Assembly (NCBI GenBank): GCA_022606135.1
Contig: JABYQN010000011.1
Span: 1,922,001-1,986,000, forward strand
Length of the DNA: 64,000 nt
DNA from: Fomes fomentarius
Taxonomy: Eukaryota > Basidiomycota > Agaricomycetes > Polyporales > Polyporaceae
Reading direction: 5' to 3'
Shown in pieces: positions 1-11,050 of the stretch. Under the pieces are notes generated by a model. It was given only the letters and a program-made list of their open reading frames with translations. It was not told where the DNA came from and ran no database searches. Position numbers and translations under genes: made by a program. Each line of letters starts with the position of its first letter. The first letter of the stretch is position 1.

Positions 1-178
1 GGAGAGTCCCACGCACACAGTACGCGGTCCGACTCTCACCTGTAGACAGGAAGCTTCATGAGATGCCTCCAATTTCATGTCAACCGTCAGACACAGGCGC
101 CAAACAACGACAAGCCACGTGAAAACCGCAATGTGTAGCAGCGAGCACAGTCACCCGTAAGTACAGCAGATGCTCTTA

Positions 179-1481
179 TCACTCCGCCTTGGAATCTCGC
201 GCTGCACCCAGCATAGTTGCACCAACTACTGCCCCAATACCCAAGGGTCCGCCAAAGAAGGCGCAGAGTCCTGCACCCAGCGCTGCGCCCTTGGATTCGT
301 GGGCTGATATTAGCTGTCGCTCCCAAATATTCAAAGTTAGGATAAAACGGCCTACCACTGTCAGTCGACCCACTAATTCATTGTTAGCTTTTTCTTCCAA
401 CCGCTTCACTTCTGCAAGATACTCCGACGTCCAACGCTCCCACTCCCCCTGTCGGACTGCAATCTTGACTTCTTCCCTCCCATTGAGTGCTGCGAGCAGG
501 AGCACTGCACTTGTGCGCCTTCGTTTGAAGTTCTCCAGTGATGCTTCGTGGATGTCTGCCGCTGATAGGACATCTCGTTCAGCTGGTTCGCCGCCGGTCA
601 TCGAATTCGAGAACGTACCTTCGCAGGAGTATGTGGTCTGGTGCTTCAGTCTAGACGCCATCGCTCTCTCAAGCTCTCGGATGTAACTCCTGACTATCGC
701 GATGTTGCTTGAGACATCACCCATCCCTACACGGACACGCGCTGCCTCGGCTCTCGATCTCTCAAGCGTGAGCATCTCGAAGGCGTGCATGTTGCAGCTT
801 GTGGCGTGTGTCATGATGTGCAGCTGGCAGACTCTATGTCCGTGTTTCGGCGACCAGGGACATTGCTTCCCTGTTGTCATCTGAATTGTCGGGCACTTAG
901 GGTTGACAAGTGTCCCGTGTGGGATGCAAGTGTCGCACGTGAAAGGCGTGTGTGGTTCTCTCAGTAGAGCTCTCGCCTTTGCTGCCGCCTCTGCGTAAGC
1001 CTCTTCCGCCACGATCGCCACCTCTCTTGCCTCCAGTTGTGTGATGAATGTGACGGCTTTCCCGTATTCCACCGCTGGAAGTCCAGTCTCACCCGCATGG
1101 TTCTCTGTTTGGTCTGACTAGCATCAGCTGTGGAAACTTGACGACATACTATGCACGCTCACCCTCCGAGCTGAAAAATCGTGTTTTCAACGTCTCTCTA
1201 GCGTCCCGTTCCTTATCCAGCGCCGTCAAGTACCAACGCACAACCTCCGTGTCCTTCCGCACATCGCTAGCCCTCATGTACCCGTCCGTCCCTTCCTTAA
1301 TCATGCCCTCCACCGTCCTCGACAAGCGCTTCGCATCTAGTGCTGCGGACGCCTTCGCCTCTTTGAGGGCGCAATACTGCTCGAAATGGATGCGACAGAA
1401 TGGCAAGGGTTGGACAACCTGATCGGGACATGGTGTCTCGGAGTTCCCGGATGGTAGAGCAAGGCAAGTATGAAGCTGCAT
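179..1481 (-). CDS. Double C3H-motif, coiled-coil protein with glycine-zipper tail (paralog 1)
   Basis: I do not recognise the family. Model: complement(join(179..313,356..561,619..1113,1163..1481)), 384 aa. The start is the ATG at 1481, because the paralog at 4840 has an ATG at exactly the homologous place just before the first Cys motif. Motif 1 is Cys6, Cys18, Cys29, His32; motif 2 is about Cys180, Cys191, Cys202, His205 (with TGKQC). Both have spacing C-x10/11-C-x10-C-x2-H, which suggests zinc binding. Charged helical, probably coiled-coil stretches follow each motif. The last 45 residues carry a Gly/Ala-rich hydrophobic segment (GAALGAGLCAFFGG) resembling a glycine-zipper membrane helix. 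Exons 1 and 2 both end in a phase-1 intron after a Glu-Gly-like codon, so they look like an internal exon duplication. The introns at 562-618 and 314-355 keep the frame and are supported mainly by the paralog. The function is unknown. Confidence 0.8.
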
Positions 1482-2857
1482 GGTTGACGGAGGTGGGTAT
1501 GATGATGGACGAGAGCAGAGCAAGAGGTTGAGGGTCGAGTGCTCACTCGAGGCTCGCTTGAGGCAAGCCGGGTTGCAGACAGCCCACCATGTGTACGAGA
1601 ACGAGAGAAGGTTCACAACTTAATTAGTATAGGGTTCTGCCAGGCTGACGAGCGCTTCCCAGTGACGTTACAGCAGTTTCCGAAATTGGTGGCCGCTCAT
1701 CTCCGACTGACGCGCGCGCACTTTCAACACGAAAAAGTCAGAAAATACAAACAAATCGACTGTGCCCTTGCCGCTGCATCCCTTGCTGTGAGACTGGTGA
1801 TATATACTGCTACAAGCCTTGTAAACACACCTACACCTTCGGAATCTCCATAGATACTCGGGTTTGTAAAGTACAGAAGTCAGATCATCTAGGGACAATC
1901 CCGGATTTCTGACGAGGATCTGGCCACGAAAACCTCTTCTCTTCGCCCTAGAGCTTCCTAGCATAATATATACACACTTCCTATTATCTGTGTGCAATGC
2001 TATGTAGCCTATGAGCAATTCCGGGGTTCTAATGCATTGTTCAAAGTTGCAGACGTTTGGCGCCCGATGACGTAGTTATTGAGGCAGGCCGAAAAGTGGA
2101 TTTCTGTACCTCGTGAGGCATAAAAATCGGTCAATGTGCTCATTCATGCCTCAAAATGAGTTTTGTCGGCCAACCAAGGTGCCAACGTGAACTGACCTCC
2201 CATATGTTTTTCGAATTTTTCGTGTGCAAAGTGTGCTGTGCAGTTGGGCGCTCGGCCACCAAAAATGGAACCAGCTGTATGGCTGCAGGTCGGTCCGAGT
2301 GCGCTCTATCTCTCTTGCAGTCGCCTTAAGTTCGTAGCACCGTCTCTCTGCACTCACCCACCTCCGTTCTCGTTCTCGCTATTCGTCCCTCACCCAGCTC
2401 CGTCCGCTCTCCTCAAAACACCGGCCAGCTCCCATCATCGTCAGTGGCCAAATAGCTGACCGGCTACTCTCAAGCCGTCATACCTGACCAGCTCCCTCCT
2501 GCTGCTCACCCTCGACTGCTCCAGTCTTTCCAGCACCCCCGTTATTCTCATACTTGGAGCGGTTCATTGAACGCGACCGCATTGTTGTAGCATCAATTTC
2601 CGAACCGTCGTAGCGAGTATTCGTCAGTGAAACGATAGTACTGCCGCCACCGCCAGTATTTGCAGCGTGAGAGGTTCTGTGCGAGTCGGACTCTGTGCTT
2701 CTGTGCTTCCTTCCATTGAACTTGCCACACAGCCCTTACGTGGTCGCAAAGGATATAGAGCTAGGTTGAGCAAAGTGTACGAGACCACGCGGTCGTTCGC
2801 GGGGGAAGAGGGAGCGCTCCAAGCGCAGCGGCGTTTGGCTCTCGCTACATCGGACCC
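1482..2857. other. Intergenic, no supported gene
   Basis: Upstream of the first C3H gene. The block at about 1540-1565 (complement) resembles sequence upstream of the paralog (shared CCTCGAGTGAGC), so part of the upstream region was included in the duplication. Otherwise there are only short, frame-poor ORFs. Confidence 0.5.
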
Positions 2858-3420
2858 ATGTCCATTGTCTTTACGGTCGAGACCACATACATGATTTTGC
2901 ACTCTGCTTTTCCCATCTTTGCGCTGTGCGACCTAGAGGCGCTGCAGAACCCCGCGCTGCACGACCTCAACTCGCTCTGCTTAGGGCACGTCAACATGGG
3001 CATGCCCAGGCTCGTGCGTATGCGCCTGCCGCATGACTCGCCAACGCTGATGCCGCCAGGCTCTGCCCAATTAAATGAAAGATTGGATGTGGGGAGCGCC
3101 TTGGTACGCCGGAGCGTCCGTGGGATGATCGCTACCTCAAGGTCTTTAGGACGTACCCTCGCAAGACTGATGTACACCCTAAGCAGCTTACGATTTTCTT
3201 CTGGGAGTTATACCATGGCTGGGACTAGACTACTGGCGTCGCGCGCCTGATACCAGGTACGTGAGTCGCCATCATCCTTCGAGCCAACTAAGTCAACCTG
3301 CATGTGTTGCTTAGAGGCTGGTGCTCATTAAGACCGACAAACATTCTCCTCTGTCGCAACTATCACGAGCAATATGCTGCACCTGCAAGCGACGGGCATA
3401 TCATGTCCGAAACCGATGCT
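2858..3420 (+). pseudogene. Decayed protein-coding gene of unknown family
   Basis: The plus strand shows coding-like sequence with G/C-rich third positions, split over different frames. An ATG at 2858 opens a stretch containing ALCDLEALQNPALHDLNSLC, which stays open until about 3070. A second frame then takes over (RYLKVFRTYPRKTDVHPKQL, then FFWELYHGWD) and stops at TAG 3226-3228. The stop lies inside a 5-base tandem duplication (GACTA GACTA); without it the frame would run on into YWRRAPDT and reach a good donor (GTACGTGAG at 3257) and acceptor (TTAG ending 3314). This pattern of one frame change plus one short duplication indicates a broken gene. It lies between two tandem paralogs on the other strand. 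I do not recognise the product. Confidence 0.45.
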
Positions 3421-3460
3421 TCATATATCTATTGTAATTTGTGTTATGATCGACTGTTGC

Positions 3461-4840
3461 CTACTCTCTCAGACTACGCAGCTGCGGCCATGGAAGTGTA
3501 TTCAGCACAATGGCACCTAGGACTGCGCCAACGCTCAGAGGTCCGCCCAAGGATGCTGCCAGTCCTGCACCAACGGCCGCACCCTGGATGCAAGCCTCAG
3601 TTACGAATCACGCCTAGCGAAGGTTTGAATGACGTACAATTGTCAACCGACGTGCCATTGCCGCCTCTGCTTCTTTCGCATCCTGTCTCATCTTTGTGAG
3701 ATACTCGGACGCCCAACTCTCCCATCGCCCCTGTTTCATAGCAGTCTTGAGACCCTCCTCCTCATTCAGCTCCCCGAGCAACAGTACTGCGCTCGTGAGT
3801 CTCCTCTTCAGGTCCCTCAAGACTTCTAAGTACTTGTCCACCGACCCTGACCATGCATCATCATGTTAGCCTTACTTGCGCCTTAGAACCACACAATCGG
3901 AGCGCACCTTCACAGCAATATGTGGATTGATGCTTGGCCCTCTGGTCTAGCATGGCTTCCAAACTGGTGATGTACTTGCAGGTCGTGGCACGGTTGACGG
4001 TAACGTTCCCTCTTCCCACCTCGATTTCCGCCGTCTTGGCTCTCAGTTTCTCAAGAGCATCCGTCTCGGAAACAAGTATCTGACGTTCGGTGTCATGGGC
4101 GAAACGGTGAGGAGAGCAGAAGCGATTTCTGCGCTTAGGCGTCGACCCGCATCGCTTTCCTGTGACTGACAGGAGTGCCGCACACTGAGCACGAGCGTTT
4201 ATAGATGTGTTTGACGGGGAGGAAACGGAAACGCTCTCTCTGCTCGCGACCAGCCCTGATGTTTGCGGAGGAAATGTAGGGCATGTGAAGGGTGAATGTG
4301 GTTCCTTGAGAATCGCTCTCGCCTTTGCCGCCTCGTTGATGTGGGCCTCTTCCGCCGCTAGCACTGCCTCCCTCGCCTCTAGCCTGTGAATGTAGGCCGC
4401 GGCACTCTCTCGCAAGGCCGGAGGTTCAGTAGCATCTTCCGTGGGCTGCTCTGTTACGATACAGCAATGTTGGCATCGCCGGCCCATACATAATCGGTAG
4501 ACAATATTGGCTTACCTTCTGCGCTGTAGAACCGCATCCGTAACATCTCCCGCGTCTCGCGCTCCTTATCAAGGGCCTCCAAGTACCTTCCCACCACCTC
4601 CCTTTCGTTCCGTATATCGCGAATGTTCGTGTAACTGTAAGCGTCCACATCATCCCTGATCGTGCCTCCAACCGTTCTGCCAAGACGTTCGACGTCCCGA
4701 GAGGCTGAGGCTCTGGCTTCCTTCAGTGTGCAATACTCTTCAAAATGAATGCGACAGAACGGAAGGGGCGGGATGCATTGAGCTGAACAAAAAGCTTCGG
4801 AGTCGTCGGAAGGACGGGCGAGGCAAGGATCCAGACGCAT
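3461..4840 (-). CDS. Double C3H-motif, coiled-coil protein with glycine-zipper tail (paralog 2)
   Basis: Paralog of the gene at 179-1481. Model: complement(join(3461..3595,3638..3846,3908..4450,4516..4840)), 403 aa. Exons are 325, 543, 209 and 135 nt, against 319, 495, 206 and 135 in paralog 1, and all three intron phases agree. Motif 1 is Cys6, Cys18, Cys29, His32 (PLPFCRIHFEEYC); motif 2 is about Cys198, Cys209, Cys220, His223 (TGKRC, RFCSPH). The central region contains LKRRLTSAVLLLGELNEEE, matching FKRRRTSAVLLLAALN in paralog 1. The tail keeps the Gly-rich hydrophobic segment (GAAVGAGLAASLGGPLSVGA), so the last exon is under similar constraint in both. The two Cys-His motifs suggest zinc binding and the tail suggests membrane insertion, but function, ligand and location are unknown. 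A neighbouring P450 gene ends 180 bases upstream on the same strand. Confidence 0.8.
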
Positions 4841-5020
4841 TCTGCACTATGAGGGAGTGGGGTGATGGTGGGCAGGAGCAAAACAAGAGGTATGGAATAC
4901 AGACACGCAACGCTCACTCGAGGCAACCACAAGGCTAGCCATGTGTTTCATAAGAACCCTCCCTTTCCGGCAAATGCTCCGAGCATGTCCGAGCATATAC
5001 CCTAATAAACCGTTACCTCC

Positions 5021-7436
5021 TCATGCAGTCGCCCCGCCTCTGTAGATCTCGACCTTCATTGGGAGCGATGGCTTCGGGTTATCGCCTGCTGTCGGATAAC
5101 GGATGTTGGAGAGATTCCACACAATCTTCTTGTCAGATAGCGCGAAGGTGAACTTGCTCAATAAGACGCATAAGACGATCTCTGCGAATCAAGGACAACA
5201 AGTTCTGTATGAGCCGTTGATTGAGAGATGGTCTGAAATACTCACTCATCTCGAGCTGGGAGAACTTGAAGCCACTGTATGAGCGGCGTCAATGTAATCA
5301 CAAGCTCAAAGGAAAAGGAAAACTGGCATACGCACATGCACGCTCTTCCTCCGCCCATGAAGGTCATGCTAGCGTACGTGATATTAGTAGAAGACGATCG
5401 TTTACCATCAGATCGACTTACAGGTTGGAGTACACCCCAGGGATCTTCGCCTCTGTGACAGTGCTCGGGAGCCCAACCAGCCAGCGTTCCGGCTTCCACT
5501 CCAAGGCGTCTGCGCCCCATATCGCTTTGTTACGGTTAGCAGACAGGATGCCAACAACAATCGGGGTCCCCGTAGGCACCGTGATCTCGTGCATCATCTT
5601 GCCATCGACCCCTCTGATGGGCTGAGACAAAGGAAGAATCGTGTCCTGGTGAGCCCTGCATAGTCGTGAGCCTTTGACCCTCCTGCTAGACAGACACCGC
5701 CTTACTCTCGATAAGTAGTCGTAACTGGAGAATGGCTGCCAAATCACGGATGAGGGACGCAGATAAGATGGGAAATACATGAATGGATGGACATACAGCC
5801 GCAAGGTCTCCCGGCATACCGCGTCCAAGTATGGGAGCGAGACGAGAGTATCATAGTCGAGAAATGCTTCCTTGGATGCATCGAGGATCTCGGCGCGGAG
5901 CTTCCCTTGAACCTCGGGGTTCTCGGCCAGCAAATGGAATGTGATTGACAGAGCGTTCGAAGTAGTGTCCATGGCGCCGAAGACGAAGGTGCTAGGCCCA
6001 TCATGAGTTACGCGACGATCATCAAACGTCAGACAGCAGCTTCAGACTCACGACATCTGGGCGATCAGCTCCTCCTCGGGAATTCTATCACCTTCAGAAG
6101 CAGTCATATTTGCTCTCACTGACGTGTTCCTTCCAAACGTCAGAAAGTGAAAGAAGATGGGACCGAAAGAGGAGGCTCACTCAAGATACTCATAATGTCC
6201 TTCCCCTCTCCGATCTGCATAGCAAGTTCTTGGTCTCCCTGCTCTAGTGCACGCTTCTTGGCCGCGTAAATCTCTGACGAACGGCGATGGAGGGTATCGA
6301 TGATCGCTTTCATCTGCCGTATTCCCGCGTGTGGTACCATCCCCATGATGGTCCGCCGTGTCTGGATACTACCGCTTTCAGGAAGGTAGGGCATGATTCG
6401 CCGGAGGTGGTTGACCTTCGCCATCGTAGGTCTCAAAGTTGGTTTAAGTGAGTGAAACATACATGGGAGCTATAGCAACGTACCCCATCGCCTTGATTGC
6501 TGAGGCGAAGTCGTCCGGATGGTCGGCAACAAGCGGGTCAAACGAGTATCCCAGGCCGGTCTGTCCGATCAGCTCCAATGCGGTGCGACCCATCCAGTTG
6601 AGCATGTCGATCTCTACTGTGCCGTCGTGGCTCCTCACGCGATCTTCGATCGCCTTCTCTAACTATAGCGCAGTACATCAGTGCCAATACGATGGAGTAG
6701 GAAAGCAACGGAGGTACCTTGCGCACGATCTCATGGAAGATCGGGACCATGTTTCGCATATGGGCGATGGAGAATACTGGATTGAGCATCTTCCGCTGCT
6801 TGCGATGTTGATCGCCTGCACGTGCGCAATTTCAAAGAAGGGATTGAGTTCGACGAGGTCATGCGGCTCGATAAAACGTACCAAGTGTCGCCAGTAATCC
6901 CGGACCAAAGCGGACCATGTTGAATCTAGGGAGGATACCGTCTCCTATCAGCTTCATGTCCAGCACACGAACAAAGGGGTGCGTGGACTGACTTAGTGAG
7001 CCAATGAGGCTCCTCGAAGATGTGCTGATCTTTGACGACGACATGATGCAACGCAACGGGGTCGAAGATATATAGCATGCGGTGCTTCGCCAAAAAATCA
7101 ACTCAGGTCGTGAGTACATCGGCGAGAGTGCTGAAAACGTACCCCGAATGGTCCACGAAGCTTTACGACGCCAGGGTATGTGTCTGTGAGGTGCTGGATG
7201 AAGCCCCAACCACTCTTGTGCAGGACTTGTCTCAGGTTCCCTAGATCGCGGTTAGCAGTGAGTTTCGATGTGTACGAGGATGCGAGTGTTCACTCACCAT
7301 AGAGGAACGACCCAGAGGGCGGTCCGGGAACATTGTCAAGCGGCGAAGTCACGACAATCTGCCGGAAGTACTTCCATAAGAACCAAGTCACGGCGCCGAT
7401 GATCGTAGCTTGGAAGAGGGAGAATAACGTGTTCAT
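5021..7436 (-). CDS. Cytochrome P450 monooxygenase
   Basis: Haem-thiolate monooxygenase, presumably ER-anchored and reduced by a P450 reductase; substrate unknown. Fourteen exons: complement(join(5021..5181,5246..5274,5336..5368,5422..5655,5706..5735,5797..5991,6052..6118,6181..6431,6484..6662,6718..6815,6882..6925,6993..7084,7143..7240,7298..7436)), 549 aa, a normal length. An N-terminal hydrophobic anchor is followed by a Pro-rich hinge (DNVPGPPSG). The C-helix carries HRKQRKMLNPVF; the I-helix GAMDTTS is near residue 327; ExxR is CRETLRLH; the PERF-like motif is WKPERW. The haem loop is F479-M-G-G-G-R-A-C-I-G488 with axial Cys486. The intron at 5275-5335 splits the Ile487 codon, so the haem signature is visible only after splicing. 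The start is the ATG opening the anchor. All key residues are present, so it looks functional. It resembles agaricomycete-specific multicopy CYP families; I cannot name the family. Confidence 0.92.
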
Positions 7437-10400
7437 AGAAGATGCTGTGGACATGATCGTAGCAGATTATGAAGGTGCGACGCAGACTTGACCGCAGGCC
7501 AGCTCTCATATACCCGACCTCGATGTGCGCTATGGCAGCACTCGTCCCGAGCATACAGTAGCTCCGCATTCCAGCTCGCGGAAGACACGGTGGGTTCACA
7601 GTGCAGAAGCACCATTATCAGAGAGGTACCCCATGTGAGCCGATAAGATGTGTGTAAATCATCGGAATTGCTCGGCCGGGGCACAAGAAGCGTTTGCTTC
7701 ACTGTATTGGATGTGCGTGTTGTCAACATCGTTTACTGTAGACGAACACTCCGCTAGATGGCGTACCATATATACGACGGAGCTCGTCGGCCGACAGAAC
7801 GACAAGTTGACAGCGCTCGAGCGGGCGAGGCGAGCATTTTGTATTTTCGCTCCACGACGAGCCACCATCGTATCTTGCCGAAGGTTTGGGACCGAACGAG
7901 TGAGACCTTCGGGATTTCGGATCTGGGGTATTGGGCACCATCTGTACTGACATGGAAGCTTTTTGAGCCAGACGTCTGTCATACACGGAGAAACTACTGG
8001 CGAAGTCACGTCTTCTGTTGATGCGCCTGTAGGAGTGGTCAGAGACGGAGCGCCCCGAGCATGACATGCCTCATATACGATTCAGCACGCCTCCCTCCAC
8101 GGAGCACCTGTAGGGTAAGCGTTGTCCAAGAAATGTCCCTTAGCGTGACCGAAGACAGTCTGATAGAAGAGACTGAAGCGACAAAGACTGTGATAAGGCC
8201 TGAGGTACTAACGTTCCGTAAAGCCGGGTACCGACCCTCTTCCAATGATTGGAGGGGGTGAGTGGCCCTACCATTGCCGTGAAGTCAACCCGAGGTCCGT
8301 AGACCCGGATCGGCTAGACGGGCTTAAGAATTGATGAGCTCAGAACGGGGGAGTACTGTGTCACGACGGCAACAAAGCGGTGGGGTGCACTCAGCTCACA
8401 GTCGAGTTAGAGGACAAGTAGCTGAAGTCGCGGACAAGCCTCGGCAATGACCTCGGTCCTCCATGACCTCGCAGCGACCGTCCGTGCTGACGAAGGTCGT
8501 CCGACATATGCTCGAACCCAACAACATATCGGGTGATAGAGGAGCAGTGTGGAGAGCAAGTGCCCTAAGCATTCGTAGTAGTACGGGAGTGAGGCTCTCC
8601 CCAATATGGCACCGGCTCAACACACCACACAACACGGGTACTATCGGATGATCGGTCTACCTTCGGCCGATGGGCATCACGAGTGTGCGAGCTTGCGTTA
8701 TCCCCATCGGACCGCTGAAAAACGAAGTTGAATGCACGTAGAATGCAGACAATACAAGTCGTGCGCTTACACTGGTGGTGAGACTTCCCATGTGTATACC
8801 CACACATTCTCTCCCATCTCAACTGGATAGTGAGACCGAGTAGTGCGTATAAGCCAATGCATGAACTACAGAATGATTCAATACTGGTGCAGAGAACGCT
8901 CGGCATGTCAGCTGACCAGCATTATCATATATTGGCGGCAGACTCGACATCGCTTCCTCTGGGAGGTTAACAATCGAGGTTCGGAATTCGAGTGTTCACC
9001 CTGATGACGATCGTACTTGAGCCTACAGACGAGACGGATGTGCTACATGATGAGAGTAGAGGAGGAACGGCGCAAACCGTGTGAACAGAACTCCTTACGC
9101 GAACTTGATCAGAACACGGTTTTCCCACGCCTAGTATACGGTTCAAGTTGCTTCCAAATGACATCACTCACGCTGAGGCTCCTTCGCGACAAGACGCGTG
9201 AGTGACGCAGTGAGAACATCCAACATCGTAACTTGAATTCTTGACCACAACAGTGGCAATTTGGTGCTGTCTAGATCTGGCGTCGTCCTTGGTCATGGCT
9301 GCCTAGTGCTCCTATCACTCGCTTTGCTCCTCACGATCGTGTTGACGTTGATTGCCCGCCTCCGACAATGTCTATGATATTTAGGTGACCCAAGCCAACC
9401 AACGCTCTTAGACACGACGCCACCACCACACCTGTCGCGTCCGAGGTTGCACGGTGTTGCACCGTCACTCGCACAGCACTTGTAGCACTCATTCCTCACA
9501 GCAACGGGTTTGTGGATACCATTGTCAGGGCATACGCCCCACTGGCACCGTCTCAAGATGCGTTTGTACGATGGTTTCCTCCAAACGAGACGATGCCTGA
9601 CTGCTTATCTCAAGCCTGACGATCATCATTTGGACTGCTAAGCTCCTTCAACCCAGTTTCCAGCCTGTGTCGCTCCCAGTGTATACTCATGAACTGATGT
9701 CTGTTGCTACGTTCAGGTGCACGCGGAAGTCCATCGAGATCAATCCGTACCACAACAAGGTAAAAAGAAGCTCATCGTCGCCTCGACAGACCCGGCCGAT
9801 CTTACCAACTTCGCGAAGGAGATGGATCCCCGAAAATGTGCATACCTAGCTGCACAGCGCGAATCTATGCTCCCGATTTTGATAGCTCGTCGACTAATAC
9901 ACCTTGTAGTATGGCTTCTTCCCGACCTGACAATGCCACCTTCACAATGACAGTGACCATGATGTCCACACTGAAGTCGTGAGCTAGCTCGTTCACTCAC
10001 ATGCTTGCTCTAAATGCCTTAACTGTAGACCTCAGCTATTCCAAATCCGAACTGTATACGACATCCCCCCTGTTGCGCTCGCAGGCGCCAAGGCTCACTG
10101 GGGGCGGCTCCACGTGCGCGACTACCAGTAGACTACTACGTGCGCAGGAACTAGCCCCGACCTTCCATCGATACGGCCTCCCAGGGTGCTGGTATGTAGG
10201 GTACGTCGCCGCCTTCGCGATGCGGGTGAAGACTCTACCTCTTGAACCCCGAAGCACAGACTACGTATTGACCACGATGTGAGCTATCCGGTGCGTACAG
10301 GGGCCTGCGATCGCTTGTCTGAGGTTTCGGATGATGTGACTCCTAGAGACCGTAGGTGATCATTGTCTTGTTATCAAACACCGCAAGCTGAAGTCTTCCA

Positions 10401-11050
10401 TCATTTAACAGGGGTTGCGTACACAACACAAGTATGCACATCGCTGACAACTGATTGAACGCGCTCTCATAACATCGACATCAGAGAGCAACATGTTTCC
10501 CGTACGTCAGTGATGTTTGAGCTATACACACAGTCTCCTGGCCATGGTATCATCCTCCCTTGTGCGTAGCAATCGCGCGCTGAGATGATCGAGCGGCCAG
10601 CGGTCTTGGAAGCTAGGCAAGCGCCGTCTGCTCCCAGGTATGATCTCTCTATCCTTCGCACATATGATAGTGCTGAGAGTCGTAATCGGAGGGTTAGATG
10701 CGCTATGAAGTTCCCTTAATCGTCATCACCGGAATGGAGATCGCTGGCGTCGAGCGCCTGTGCAAGGTCTGCATTCTCGTCTCCAATTCTCTTGGGATGC
10801 TATTCTAATCTACATTCCGCCCTCCGTTAGGGGTTCCCTGTACAACTGCTAAAACGTATGGCACACTCACGCGCCATCTCCGTTTTCGCTCATCATCCCA
10901 AGTTGTAATGCAGGCCTTCTTTATCGCGTGCTTCACAACGGACACCAAATGCAGGGGGCTATAACTGTGGCGAAGGCACGTCTCCTCTATCTATCCTTCT
11001 TCCCTCCCTATACCCATTCGCCTTTTTGTTCACACCTTATACTTTCTACA
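7437..11050. other. Long intergenic region, no supported gene
   Basis: Both strands show only short ORFs with mixed codon use and no recognisable domain. A minus-strand ORF at 9293-9556 is Cys-rich (NECYKCCASDGATPC) but has no visible signal peptide or splice context. This stretch looks like old, degraded sequence. Confidence 0.5.
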
